The notes beneath the pieces are model-generated. The model was not told where the DNA came from. It saw only the letters and a list, made by a program, of their open reading frames with translations, and searched no databases. The position numbers and the translations under genes are program-made. Of a stretch of DNA of 64,000 bases, positions 1 to 10,800 are shown piece after piece (within the stretch, counting starts at the first letter, position 1; the number at the start of each line of letters is the position of its first letter). Origin of the DNA: Monarcha castaneiventris obscurior (taxonomy: Eukaryota; Chordata; Aves; Passeriformes; Monarchidae); contig JAMPIT010000484.1 of assembly GCA_026261815.1 (NCBI GenBank), forward strand, positions 16,838,501-16,902,500. Reading direction: 5' to 3'.

Positions 1-1724
1 GCAGGAGAACGCGAGTGAGGTTGCTCATGCGGACCTCGGCGGGACTCCCCCCTTAGTCATTCACAGTGTTACGCTCCCGGAGTGCTCGGAGTCCTCTCAG
101 TGCGCACAGCCAGGAGCCGTGAGCAGCTGATCCAAATCAAGCCGGGCCCTTTGTGTACCACGGAAACACAAACGCCTCGGGGTGGAACCTGTTGAGCTGC
201 ACAGCAAATTAAGCTGCTCTTGTGCAGCGAACTGAACAGATTCCCCAAGTGAAGCAAGAGGAACTTGAGGTGGGGCTCTAGTAGCTGGTTGGGAGTTTGG
301 GATACTAATATCCTTTCTCTGCAGTAAGACAGAATGAGGGGAAGGAACTGAGTAAATCAAAACTTCCAGCTGCTGTCCCAGCACTAGACTGGAAACTTGT
401 TTCTATCCTGCTGTGGCCATCAGTGTCACTGCCTGCAGCAAGTTTTTTCTTCCCAAGGTTTTCACTTCCCTGACAGCTTACAGTGGACATCAGTGTGTCT
501 GTGACTGGGGACAGATTGGTGGGAGGTAAATAAGGCTGCTGTATGCATACAAAAAAAGGTTTTCCAAAATGGCCTATCTTATAATTAGTTCTAGTTTCAA
601 TATAATGAAAGTTTCTACTCAGTTCTGTGATGGCCATACTCCATTTCCTGTCCTGCCCAATTACTGTGCCATGCACTGTGTTCTGAGTTGAACACAAGTT
701 GCTAATGACAATAATATTTGCCAGTCCCTTCCTGCTGGGGTAAACAAATCCCATAAAAGGCATAACTCACCTGTTCCCTGGAGGCAGAATGGTTCCTGGC
801 ACTTGTCTTGTGCAGGAAGGTAGGAGAATCCCCAGCTGCTGAGCAGGAATTGGTGGGGCTGCAGAGAGCTCGGCCCAGGTGATGCTGATGTCCACAGATG
901 AGTTGTGAGCAGCAGGACGACCGAAATCTGACACTCGGGGTGTCCCTCAGTCATCCCACGGGTTTCTGCCCTCCTTCACAGCCACACATGGGGCTGCTCC
1001 TCTTTGGAGCATGTGCAGAGCGACTGCTGCCAAGGGAAGGAGCAATGACCGAGCTGAGCAGCCCTTCCCACAGGCAGGAGCCTGGATCTGTCCTCTCAGT
1101 TGCAGCTGCACTTGTGGGAGTTGTGTTGTGTCTAAGACTCTTCCCTCTTTCCATCTGAAACTGCGTCAGAAGGTTGTGGAAATGAAAGGAGAAAGGTGCC
1201 ATGTGCACATAGCATGGGATCACATTTCTCTTTCTCTTGGAAGTAATTTCAGCTGAAGCAGCCTGGTAATCAGTGATACCCTGTTACTGGAGTCAGCACA
1301 CAGGGAGCCTCAGAGGATTATGTACAGAGTTGGTTTTCTATCAGCACTGGGTTTGAACACTCGTGTTCTTACAAACTGCTCCCCAAAGCAGCAAGACAAA
1401 TTTAAATTTACATTTTTGCATGGGCGTGGGTTTGTATCCATCATATGATCCTGTGCTCAGGACAATGTACAGAGGCCCCGGGACACTTCCATGGATCTCA
1501 TTTCTCAGATTGTCACAAACCCACCAAAAAGTACCAGGGCATGCTGTTGATTTATGTACGCTCTGAATGGCTTTCTGAAACGTGGGTGAAGTCATTGACT
1601 GCTAATGCAGATGCAGAAAAGTTCTGTTATCCAAACCCCCTATTCCATTTCCCTACAAGTGTCCTCTAAGAGCTGCCATGAGATTACTGCTCTAGCTGAT
1701 GACTCCATCCATCTTCCCTTCCAG
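1..1724 (+). other. MANF intron 1 (3' part)
   Basis: The sequence up to the exon 2 acceptor (polypyrimidine tract and CAG ending at 1724) is taken as the end of MANF intron 1. The first ~120 bp are CpG-rich, which suggests that exon 1 and its CpG island lie just off the left edge. I looked for an exon 1 ending in the expected Asp-Cys-Glu codons plus a GT donor and did not find one. Nothing else is recognisable here. Confidence 0.7.
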
Positions 1725-3899
1725 TGTGTGTCACATTCCTTGGAAGGTTCTACCAGAGTCTAAAGGACAACGACATTGAATTCACACCTTCCAGTATTGA
1801 AAAGGAGCTCTTGAAATCCTGCAAAGAAGCAAAGGGCAAAGAGAACCGCCTGGTAAGTAGGGGGAGTCAGTAATATTTGCCTCCTGCAAATGAGGGGAAA
1901 CTGTTGCTTCTGAGTTTGTATGATGTGGCTTCCCAGCAGGGGCTTTTTTTCCTGGCTCTGTGGCCACAGTTGGTCCTGTATTTTTTATAAGAGAGGACTT
2001 GAGTTCAACCTCTTTACCTTAAAAAAAAGGGAAAAAAACCACCACCTTTTCAACAGTGTTTGAACTGGTTGGCCCTGTGTCTCCCTGTTACTGAAGCACT
2101 GGTGATTACAGAGCTTTTGTTTGCTGTAGGGCTTCCCTGTCCCTTAAGTGGTATTTGGAGTGCTATATAAGCTGTTAAAATATTTATACTATTTGGCTGT
2201 TTAGCTGAAAACTAAAGGAAAACCAAATTGCCCTAAATAAAAGCAGAGGAAATTTGTGAATGAAGAGCCCCAAGGACAAGGCCCTGAAATCTCCTCAGAG
2301 AACTACAGAGATACCATCTGACAGTCAGAGGGGGAAGACTTCAGAGAGTCACTTTGAATGAAGAAGACTTTAGTCCTAATCCTGTTCAGTTTTTATAAAG
2401 TTAGGAAACAAGACCACCAGCCTCAGCAGCTGTAAAATCAGTGCAATGGAAAACACCTGCTCAGTATCCTGGGCTCAGTTAGGCTCCTTTTGCCCGGCTC
2501 CAGCAGTCCCTTGGGGAGGTTCTGTAACAGTAAACATCCAGCTGCAAAACCAGACGAGGACAGGGATAGAAAACTCTGCTTTTAGAAGCTTTTTTTCCAT
2601 CCATCCCCACTTCACTCTTTTCTTCCCTCTAGTGCTATTACATTGGGGCCACAAGTGATGCAGCCACCAAAATCATTAACGAGGTATCAAAGCCCATGAG
2701 TCACCACATCCCTGTGGAAAAGATCTGTGAGAAGCTAAAGAAGAAAGACAGTCAGATCTGTGAACTAAAATACGGTGAGTTGCCTGCACAAGAGGTAATG
2801 CCCATGATATGCTGGGGTGTGGATCACTGGGGGTGAAGCAACATCCTAAAACTACTCAGTCCTGAGTTCTGTAGCCTAGTTAGGTTGCACAACCTGGGTT
2901 GCTCTCCATGAACATCCTAGAGAGTTTTATGGAGATGCTTAGGTGAGATTGTTGGCTGCTAGCCCTTCTTGGCTTCTGCAGGGACTCTGCTCAGCCCTGG
3001 AATAACTAACTCGCAGGTGTAGCAGCACTGCTGCGCTCACGCTGCTGTTTGGAATGTCGTGTTTGGGAGGGTGGGTGGCACAGCCTGTCCTGGCAGCGGG
3101 CAGGGATGTCGCTGTGGCGGGGCTCAGGCCCTTGGCTGAGCTCTGCGGTCCCAGCTGCTCTCCTGTTCCCAGCAGCAGGGTGATAAATGCTGCTTTCTCA
3201 CCTCCTCTAGTCTCTCCTCAGAGCATTTCACTCTGTTTCTCATCACCTTCCTTGAACTTTCACGTTCCTAGATGACTCCTCTTCCTGAAAAGACTAATGC
3301 AAAAAACAGGCACAGAAATGCCTCCTGCTTTCCCTTATCACTGCCCTTACATCCCCTGGACACACCCCTTGGATTGCGGGTCTTTATACTTCTCATTTCT
3401 CCTAAGCCCATGTTTCTTCCTGAAAAGCTTTTTGTTGTTGTCACTTTCTTATTTTTCCCTTGAAATCACTCTGCTACATTTCTTTCGTCCGGTGGAAGAG
3501 AAGTGTTGCTGCTCTTACAATAAGGGCCTTTCAGGGCTATTGAGGAATTCCTGATTCTAAACTGCAACCAAGCTTTCTAATAGTTTTTAAGAGCTTTATC
3601 GCTGTCCAAAACCTAACTTAGGCGTTCCTTCCACCCCCGGCACCTCTCTCTCTCTCGGGTTTTGGCTTCCTCGCCCACCTGGCGTGTCTGAGCGCAGCTC
3701 TGCTCTCCCCGCAGACAAGCAGATCGACCTGAGCACCGCCGACCTGCGCAAGCTGCGCGTCAAGGAGCTGCGGCGGATCCTGGATGATTGGGGCGAGGTG
3801 TGCAAGGGCTGTGCCGAGAAGTCCGACTTCATCCGCAGGATCCACGAACTGATGCCCAAGTACGCGCCGAAGGCGGCCGGCGCCCGGGCAGATCTCTGA
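1725..3899 (+). CDS. MANF: MANF, mesencephalic astrocyte-derived neurotrophic factor (exons 2-4; 5' partial)
   Basis: Coding exons are 1725-1852, 2633-2774 and 3715-3899 (stop TGA 3897-3899). All have AG acceptors, the first two have GTAAGT and GTGAGT donors, and the phases join cleanly. Together they give 151 residues, matching what human MANF (182 aa) has after its first exon. Exon 1, with the signal peptide and first cysteine, lies upstream of the window. Seven of the family's eight conserved cysteines are visible: two in exon 2, three in exon 3, and the CKGC pair of the SAP-like C-terminal domain in exon 4. Exons 2-3 carry the saposin-like domain ([34 protein letters not shown]). MANF is an ER luminal and secreted protein induced by ER stress that protects neurons and other cells. 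The C-terminus is RADL where mammals have RTDL, and exon 4 shows several Lys-to-Arg changes in very GC-rich sequence. Identity is secure; exon 1 is inferred. Confidence 0.96.
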
Positions 3900-4033
3900 G
3901 GGCCGAAACCGGGGCGACCCTGGGGCGATCCCGGGGCTCTGAGGGGCGAGACCGGGGCTGCCAGGGGACTGTGAAGGGGCGACCTCGAGGCTCTGAGGGG
4001 CGACCCCGGCCCCGCGCTTTGTACGGGACTTTC

Positions 4034-4039
4034 ATTAAA
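4034..4039 (+). terminator. MANF: MANF polyadenylation signal ATTAAA
   Basis: ATTAAA lies 135 bp after the MANF stop codon, and a G/T-containing stretch (CGCCGGTGTGTACC) follows it, as expected of a downstream element. It implies a very short 3' UTR that ends within the RBM15B promoter CpG island. Confidence 0.75.
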
Positions 4040-4266
4040 GTTCGCCGGTGTGTACCGGGCGGAGCCGTGCCGTGTGACGTGATTGCGGGACAGACACCCA
4101 CCCACCCCCGGCACCCGCCGGGCCCGGCCGCCCCCGCTCCCTCCCGCCTCGCTCCCCCCGCGGGGCGGCCCCGCGCGCGCCCCCTCAGCCGCCGGGGGGG
4201 CGGGGCCTCGCCGCCCGCCCTGATTGGCCGTCCCTCTGTCGCGCGCGGGCGGCGGGAAGCGCCGCG

Positions 4267-4274
4267 TGACGTCA
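4267..4274. promoter_or_regulatory. RBM15B: CRE palindrome TGACGTCA in the RBM15B promoter
   Basis: A perfect CREB/ATF palindrome lies about 100 bp upstream of the probable RBM15B transcription start. Related half-sites flank it: TGACGTGA at 4075-4082 and TGACGTAG at 4318-4325. Clustered CRE-type sites are typical of constitutive CpG-island promoters. Factor binding is inferred from the motif only. Confidence 0.65.
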
Positions 4275-4371
4275 CGGCCCCGTGACGCCGGGTTGCGGCG
4301 CGGCGCGCGCGGGGCGATGACGTAGGGCCCGCGCGGCGCGGCGGCCGGAGCCGCCTTCGCTCCCTTTTGTC

Positions 4372-4383
4372 CAAGATGGCGGC
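4372..4383 (+). promoter_or_regulatory. RBM15B: YY1 / TISU element at the RBM15B start region
   Basis: CAAGATGGCGGC matches exactly both the YY1 core and the TISU consensus (SAASATGGCGGC), an element found near transcription starts that drives initiation on very short leaders. The pyrimidine-rich TCCCTTTTGTCC just before it is a plausible start site. The ATG inside it (4376) is upstream of, and out of frame with, the RBM15B start. Confidence 0.65.
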
Positions 4384-4405
4384 GGCCGCCGGAGGCGCCT
4401 CCTGA
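4376..4405 (+). other. Upstream ORF of 9 codons in the RBM15B leader
   Basis: The ATG within the TISU-like motif opens a frame encoding MAAAAGGAS that stops with TGA at 4403-4405. This is 17 nt before the main ATG at 4423 and in a different frame (offset 47 nt). Whether it is translated depends on where transcription starts, which cannot be seen from the sequence. Confidence 0.5.
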
Positions 4406-4422
4406 GCCGCGGGCCCGGCGCG

Positions 4423-7179
4423 ATGAAGCGCGGCAGCGACCGCGACTCGAGCCCGCCGGGGGCCGCGGGCGGACGCGCGGCCGCCGCCGCCAAGCGGCCC
4501 CGCGACCGCGACCGCGAGAGCAGCAGCCGGCGCGGCCCGCACCGCAGCTCGGGCGCCTCCCGCAGCAGCCGGGACAAGTCCACGCCCGGCGGCGGCGGCG
4601 GAGGCGGCGGCGGCACCACCACCACCACCAGCAGCAGCAGCGGCGGCGGAGGCGGCTCCAGCTCCCGCAGCCACCGCGGCGATGAGCGCGCCGGCGGCGG
4701 CGGCGACTCGAACCACCGCCCGGCGGGGAGCGGCTCGGCCTCGGGCGCCCGCGGCGGCAGCCAGGCCGCCCCCTCGTCCTCCTCCTCTTCCTCGTCCCGG
4801 GCGCTCGGCGTGCCCAAGGCCAAGGCGCTGCCGGGCGCCGTGGTGGCCCCGTCGCTGCTGCTGGCCGGGCCGCCGCCGGGCGCCGCGCCCTCGCTGCTGC
4901 TGGCGCCGCTCGGGGGTTCGGCCGGGCTGGCCGGGGAGCCGCCCGGCTCCTGCGAGTACAAGACGCTGCTGGTGAGCGGGCTGAGCGCGGCCCTGCCCGA
5001 CCAGCTGCTGGAGGACGGGCTGTTCCGCCTCTTCCAGCGCTTCGCGGGCGGGGGCGCCGGGGACATCAGTGTCAAGCTTTCTCACACGCCCGAGCTCGGC
5101 CGCGTCGCATACGTGAACTTCCGACACCCCGGGGACGCCCGCGACGCCCGCCGGCACGCCCGGGCCCGGCAGCTGCTCCTCTACGACCGGCCGCTCAAGG
5201 TGGAGCCCGTGTACTTGCGCGGGGGCCGGCGCAGCCGTACGCCGCCCCCCGCGCCCTCCCCGGAGCCGCTGGGGTACCTGCCGCCCCTGCACAGCGCCTA
5301 CCAGTACAAGCAGCGCTCGCTGTCGCCGGTCACCAGCCCCTTGCTGCGGGAGCCGCGGCCCCGCCACGCCGCCGCCGCCGCCTTCGCTCTGGAAGCGGCC
5401 GCCATCGGGCTCTCCCGGGAGCGGGAGCGGGCCCTGGATTACTACGGGCTGTACGACGAGCGCGGCCGCCCGTACAGTTACCCCATCGTGGCCGAGGAAG
5501 ACCTGATGCCGGAGGATGACCAGAGAGCCACCCGCAACCTCTTCATCGGCAACCTGGACCACAACGTGTCGGAGGTGGAGCTGAGGCGCGCCTTCGAGAA
5601 GTACGGCATCATCGAGGAGGTGGTGATCAAGCGCCCCGCACGCGGCCAGGGTGGTGCCTACGCCTTCCTCAAGTTCCAGAACTTGGACATGGCGCACCGG
5701 GCCAAGGTGGCCATGTCGGGCCGCGTTGTGGGCAGGAACCCCATCAAAATCGGCTATGGGAAAGCCAACCCCACCACCCGGCTGTGGGTGGGGGGCCTTG
5801 GCCCCAGCACTTCCCTGGCTGCCCTGGCCAGGGAGTTCGACCGCTTTGGCAGCATCAGGACTATTGACTACGTGAAGGGCGACAGCTTCGCTTACATCCA
5901 GTACGAGAGCCTGGACGCTGCCCAGGCCGCCTGCGCGCAGATGAGGGGCTTCCCCTTGGGCGGACCGGAGAGGAGGCTCCGAGTGGATTTTGCCAAAGCA
6001 GAAGAGACGAGATACCCGCAGCAGTACCAGCCCGCGCCGCTCCCCGTGCACTACGAGCTGCTGGCTGACGGGTACAGCCGGCACCGGAGCCTGGAGCAAG
6101 ACTTGAGGGTGCGGGATAGGACTCCTCCGCACCTCCTGTACTCGGACAGAGACAGGAGCTTTGTGGAGGCAGACTGGGCCAGCCCTGCCAAAAACGCCGA
6201 ACGCAGGAACAACCTGGAGAGCTACAGCCGGTCCGTGCGCAGCCGGAGCGGGGAGCGCTGGGGCAGCGACGGCGACCGCAGCGTGCCCAAACCGTGGGAA
6301 GAGAGGCGGAAACGCCGGAGTCTTTCCAGCGACCGCGGGAGGACTACTCACTCGCCTTACGAGGACAGAAGCAGGACAAAGGCCAGTGGGCCAGCTCTAG
6401 ACCGCAGCCCTGACAGGGCTCGCAAGGAGAATCACACTACAGAACCCGGAGCCGAGAAAGAGCAGAGTAACTCCCTGCAGAACAATCGTCACGCGGCCGA
6501 GGAGAAACCCCATCGCGAGCCAGCCGACACTCCCCAGCCCAAAAAAAGGGACAGCGAACGCAATCATCGAACTGGTGAATCGGAATCAAAAACTCACGAG
6601 GAGCCAAAATCCGAGACCAAAAAGCTAAAGAATTTATCAGAGTATGCTCAGACACTGCAACTTGCTTGGAATGGGCTTCTTGTGCTAAAAAACAGCTGCT
6701 TCCCCACCTCTATGCACATCCTGGAGGGAGACCTGGGTGTCATCAACGGACTCCTCAAAGACCATTCATCTGGCGGGAAGCTGACGCAGCTCAAAATCGC
6801 TCAGAGACTTCGTCTGGACCAGCCCAAGCTGGATGAAGTCACCCGGCGCATCAAACAAGGCAGCCCCAACGGCTACGCCGTGCTCCTGGCCACCCAGTCC
6901 GCCCCGGCAGGGGCAGGGGCCGAGGGGACCTTCCCTGTGGTAGAGCCTGGCTTGCAGCGACGGCTTCTCAGGAATCTGGTCTCCTACTTGAAACAGAAGC
7001 AGGCTGCTGGGGTTATCAGCCTGCCCGTGGGAGGGGCGAAGGGCAGGGACAGCACAGGCATGCTTTACGCGTTCCCTCCTTGCGAGTTCTCTCAGCAGTA
7101 CCTCCAGTCAGCACTAAGGACATTGGGGAAGTTAGAAGAAGAACATATGGTGATAGTTATAGTCAAAGACACTGCCTAG
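4423..7179 (+). CDS. RBM15B: RBM15B, RNA-binding motif protein 15B (SPEN family), single exon
   Basis: One open frame of 918 codons with no introns, as in the mammalian gene (human about 890 aa). In order: a low-complexity Arg/Ser/Gly N-terminus with Gly, Thr and Ser runs; RRM1 (about residues 179-265); RRM2 (about 371-447, RNP2 LFIGNL and RNP1 GGAYAFLKF); RRM3 (about 453-527, RNP2 LWVGGL and RNP1 DSFAYIQY); an SR-like charged linker; and a SPOC domain (about 737-914) ending in VIVIVKDTA. The family acts in the nucleus as RNA-binding adaptors that bring the m6A methyltransferase complex to target RNAs, including Xist in mammals, and in splicing and mRNA export. The start was chosen because MKR...SDRDSSP matches the mammalian start. 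The 5' half is extremely GC-rich, and RRM1 has a short Gly/Ala insertion compared with mammals. Confidence 0.97.
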   Translation: MKRGSDRDSSPPGAAGGRAAAAAKRPRDRDRESSSRRGPHRSSGASRSSRDKSTPGGGGGGGGGTTTTTSSSSGGGGGSSSRSHRGDERAGGGGDSNHRPAGSGSASGARGGSQAAPSSSSSSSSRALGVPKAKALPGAVVAPSLLLAGPPPGAAPSLLLAPLGGSAGLAGEPPGSCEYKTLLVSGLSAALPDQLLEDGLFRLFQRFAGGGAGDISVKLSHTPELGRVAYVNFRHPGDARDARRHARARQLLLYDRPLKVEPVYLRGGRRSRTPPPAPSPEPLGYLPPLHSAYQYKQRSLSPVTSPLLREPRPRHAAAAAFALEAAAIGLSRERERALDYYGLYDERGRPYSYPIVAEEDLMPEDDQRATRNLFIGNLDHNVSEVELRRAFEKYGIIEEVVIKRPARGQGGAYAFLKFQNLDMAHRAKVAMSGRVVGRNPIKIGYGKANPTTRLWVGGLGPSTSLAALAREFDRFGSIRTIDYVKGDSFAYIQYESLDAAQAACAQMRGFPLGGPERRLRVDFAKAEETRYPQQYQPAPLPVHYELLADGYSRHRSLEQDLRVRDRTPPHLLYSDRDRSFVEADWASPAKNAERRNNLESYSRSVRSRSGERWGSDGDRSVPKPWEERRKRRSLSSDRGRTTHSPYEDRSRTKASGPALDRSPDRARKENHTTEPGAEKEQSNSLQNNRHAAEEKPHREPADTPQPKKRDSERNHRTGESESKTHEEPKSETKKLKNLSEYAQTLQLAWNGLLVLKNSCFPTSMHILEGDLGVINGLLKDHSSGGKLTQLKIAQRLRLDQPKLDEVTRRIKQGSPNGYAVLLATQSAPAGAGAEGTFPVVEPGLQRRLLRNLVSYLKQKQAAGVISLPVGGAKGRDSTGMLYAFPPCEFSQQYLQSALRTLGKLEEEHMVIVIVKDTA

Positions 7180-7810
7180 CCCACACTGTCTTTTCAAATT
7201 CCATGTTTTCTTTGTGTGTCACACAGCCCAGTTGTTTTTAAGGCTGATCATTTTGGTTGAGGCTCAAAAAACCTTGACCAAAGTGGTAAGATTTTTAGTT
7301 TCTAATTAATTTTAATACCTATAATATCTATTAAAATTTTAAATAGAGCCCATTTTATTCGTTTTTAATATGTGACACTGTCCGCTGTTGTTCTGTATTT
7401 TTATTTTTTAACTGTATGAAAAGTTGTCAGTAAAGCCTTGTTCACTGATGGATTTCTAAACTTGTGCGGTATCCGAGTTCTTATGGCCAGGAAGGGTGAG
7501 TTCCCTGTGCTGCAGGAGCAGCCAGGCCAGGCCCCAGGCCAGTTCAGTTGCTCAGATCCCAACCTTGAACACCTCCTTCATCTTTATGTGTGTCCTTCAG
7601 GATGGGAGGGGAAGGGGGGTTCTTTATGCCCTATCAGAGACTGAAAGGTTAGGTCTTTATTTTTTTTTTGGTCCTGTTTGCTTTTTACTTCGTAAATTTA
7701 AGTCTGGATGCTTTGCTGTTGAGTCTCTATTCAAGGATAGAAGCTTCCCAGGAAGCCAGCCTACCAAGGAAGCAAATCCTGATCAAGAATAAAAGTGTTT
7801 TTCATACACA
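7180..7810 (+). other. RBM15B: RBM15B 3' UTR (extent uncertain)
   Basis: AT-rich sequence follows the stop codon. Candidate polyadenylation signals are the variant AGTAAA at 7429-7434 and canonical AATAAA at 7788-7793. The mammalian transcript has a longer 3' UTR, so the message may run further into the 7.8-11.4 kb gap; the sequence alone does not settle this. Confidence 0.5.
7788..7793 (+). terminator. RBM15B: Candidate polyadenylation signal AATAAA for RBM15B
   Basis: First canonical AATAAA on the plus strand after the RBM15B stop, 609 bp downstream, followed by a T-rich stretch (GTGTTTTTCATAC). Confidence 0.45.
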
Positions 7811-10800
7811 CCAAAAAATTAGTTGATACTTGACAAAAGGTTTGCTACTAAGGAGTGGACCCTATATTCAAGTTGGTGAGGTTTGAGAGCACCTGGCACA
7901 TGTCTCAGTCATAAAAGTTCTTGGATAAAACAAAAAAGGTTTGACATTCCCAATTTTTATAAAAGGAAAAACAGAAGAAAAAACAGTGGGGAACCCTCTT
8001 GGGCCCATATTAGATGTGGACAAGCCAGGGGCATGAAGGTGTTTGGTGAGCTGGAGGTGCCCATTTGCAGTCAATCATGTTGTACTACCTGGAATCCTTT
8101 ATTGAAAGATAAATGGCAATTTTTTTTTTTTTTTTTTTAAAGTTGAGATTTGTTTGCAGGCTTACAAAAAGAGAAAGAAACGTGCCTGGCTGGCTGAGAA
8201 TGTGTTATGTTACCACAGGTAACCTGTAACAGAGGAACCACTGGAGATCAAAATCTGAGCTCTAAAATGGGGTGGATCCATCACCTTTGCTGTCTGTGGT
8301 ATGAGGGGGTTGCTTGGGAGGCCAGACCCCCTGAGTGCTCGGCACCATAAGGACGTGGTAATGAGTCCAAGTTGGAGTTAAAATCCACACTGTTCTGTTT
8401 GGGGATATTTTTATTTTCTAAAACGATGGCTGTAGATTTTAGGAGACTTACAGAAAATTGTGTGGGATTAAAAATGTTACGTTTTAAAGTTTCTTTAGAT
8501 TTGCAGGTGGTTTTTTGTTGTTGTCATGGTAAGCAAGTGAACAAATTTGTGGGAGAACCAGACTTACCTTGCACCAATCTCTGTGACCCAGCAACTCACT
8601 GAGGGCTGCTAAAAGCCCTTCTAAAACTCAGCTCTCAGGTATGATTGGTATCACGACCTACTTAGCAGGGAGCATAACTCAGTCTAATGATGCTTTTATT
8701 TTTCACTTTTTAACCCTGCAGATGTAGGGACATCATCAACGGATGAGGGTGATTAATACCAACAAGTGTGGGTTGGTTTTATGGGGTTGGGGGGTTGCAT
8801 TTCACTTGATGCCTCTTTCATATCCCAGAAAATTCTTCTGGCCTTAAGCTCCCAAGTGCAGCTCCGAGGCCAGGGGAGGTGATGGTGGAAGATGCTGGGT
8901 AAGGCTGTGCTGGGGGGTTGTTTTTGGGAGGATGGTGCCTTTCAGCCCGGTACAATGGGGCAGCAAGGTGATCATGGCAGGGTAATGGTGCCTTTGGGGT
9001 GATCTGAAACTCAGAGGGGGAGCAGGGTGTGACAGGGTGGAGGGGCTGGTCTGAGAGTGTTAGTTCTTAGACTGAGTTACCCCATCTTTTATTCTAAGCA
9101 CCCATTCAGCAAACACTCTGTCTTACAAGGCCTCTTCAACAGCAGTTGCTGGCTGTCTTTCCTACTGAAACAGGGATGAAGGCTAACCCTGGATGTGCTC
9201 TGAGCAGTGCTGAGGAGCCTCAGTCACTGCCCTTAGCTACACTTGGCAGGGTTTGTACCCTGCTCTCCCAGCCTTGGCCTGTGAGAGATTTTTTAACCCC
9301 AGCCCTACAGGGATGTGCTGCTCCCTCCCAGGGGGCTGGCAGGGCATTCCACAGGCTGTGTTCCATGGAAGGGGGCTGCAGTGCACCAAATGGGCCAAGC
9401 AGGTACTCAGGTCCCAGAGCAGTGAGAACCACGCTGACAAGAGGGCACAGGCTGTGCTGGGCTCGTCTGCTCACATTGTGGGAGGAAACAGCATCCTCCC
9501 TGCTCCCCTCTGGTGCAGAGGTAGGAGTGTGTCTTAGCCAGCTGGCAGGACATTTAAATCTCCTTCCACCCTCTAAGCCAGGGTCTGTAACTGCTGCATA
9601 GAAGAAATACTGTATGGCACCACATCAGCCACGTGCTGTGAGTATTCCAGAAGATTATAGGATTCTTTCCAAGCAACATGCTTTTAAATAGATTAAATCT
9701 TGATGCTAGGGTGGCAGGTGATTTTCCAAATGCTGAGAATTCTCCCCATCCCAAGCAGCTGCAGAATTAAGGCCTGACAAAAACAAAATAATCCCTGCTA
9801 GTCCCCCAGTTCTGAGCCCCACTCTGCACCCAGGTTGGTGCAGTCACCTGTTCCCCAGCACTCTTCAGTGAGACCCCCACAACTAAGGCAGTAGCATGGG
9901 GTGCAGGCAGCTTCCCCAGGTGTGCATTTAACTTCAGAGAGGCCAGGTCTGCTCGGGATAGGGGCTGGGGGGCTGCTTTAGCAGTTTTGGAGGGAGTGAC
10001 CTGCGGGCCCCTGCTTCCTTCCCCACAGGCTGAGGCCCAAACCCACTCTCTTTGGCTCTGTTCAGCAGAGTTAGGGCAGGTGTGGGAGTGGAGGGATGGC
10101 TCATATACTTACAGCACCTCAGGTTCAAGTCAAATGCATACACAGGAGCTCCATCCTGCTCCATCCCAGGTGTTTTGGTTCTGTCTCACAAAAGTAGCTG
10201 GTGAATTTCTCCAAAATAGCCAGGCCCAAATCAGCAGCAGATGCAGCCAGTTACAGCTGGGGGATATTGCCAGAACATTATATGGACATCTGGCACTGCA
10301 TCTCCCTGGGAGCAGTAGCTGAGTACATGCTTTTATTTTTCTCCTCCTCCTGAGCTGCCCATTTTTCTATGGTGAAGTTGGGTAGGATGGTTTCTGGTAA
10401 GGCAGGGGGTACTTCCACAGCTGTTGGGTGGCATATCCGATTTTCAATCTCCTCATTTAATCAGAATGCTGCTCCAATTGCTGGTCTTAAATGCTGCAAT
10501 AATCACAACTTGTTCATCTTTATCGACTCTGTAGGGTACAATTACCCATTTTAGGTTGCAGCAGAACCTTTCTTTTTAATTATTAACAAGCAGCCCTGGG
10601 TAAGTGCATTAAATAGATGCAATGCTGGAGGGAACAAAAGCTATCCCTTCTTTCAGTTCAAAAGGAAATCCTTCCTCTTCAAGCAGTAAGACCTCGAGCC
10701 TTAGTGGAAATGAGCAGTTCTTGGTGGAAAACTGGTTGTAGTGTCAAGGAGTGAGAAGTCTCCACTTCCCTGTTCTGCCTCACACCCTATTCTGAAAGTG

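Larger units (their letters stand above)
3690..5500. promoter_or_regulatory. CpG island covering MANF exon 4, the intergenic gap and the RBM15B 5' half
   Basis: Dense CpG and GC-rich sequence begins at the start of MANF exon 4 and runs through the RBM15B promoter into its first ~1 kb of coding sequence. Boundaries are judged by eye. The island makes the last MANF exon part of the neighbouring gene's promoter domain. Confidence 0.8.

Noticed and set aside
3054..3275. Possible extra MANF exon in intron 3
   Set aside because: Exons 2-4 already account for the full expected residue count and join in phase; the frame shows no similarity to MANF.
3829..6351. An 840-codon minus-strand open frame opposite RBM15B
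   Set aside because: It is the antisense shadow of a very GC-rich coding exon in which stop codons are rare. Its composition is Ala/Gly/Arg/Pro-rich with no domain, and the plus strand has clear RRM and SPOC domains.
9146..9601. 151-codon plus-strand frame between RBM15B and DCAF1
   Set aside because: No family resemblance, and overlapping frames of similar length occur on both strands, as expected by chance.
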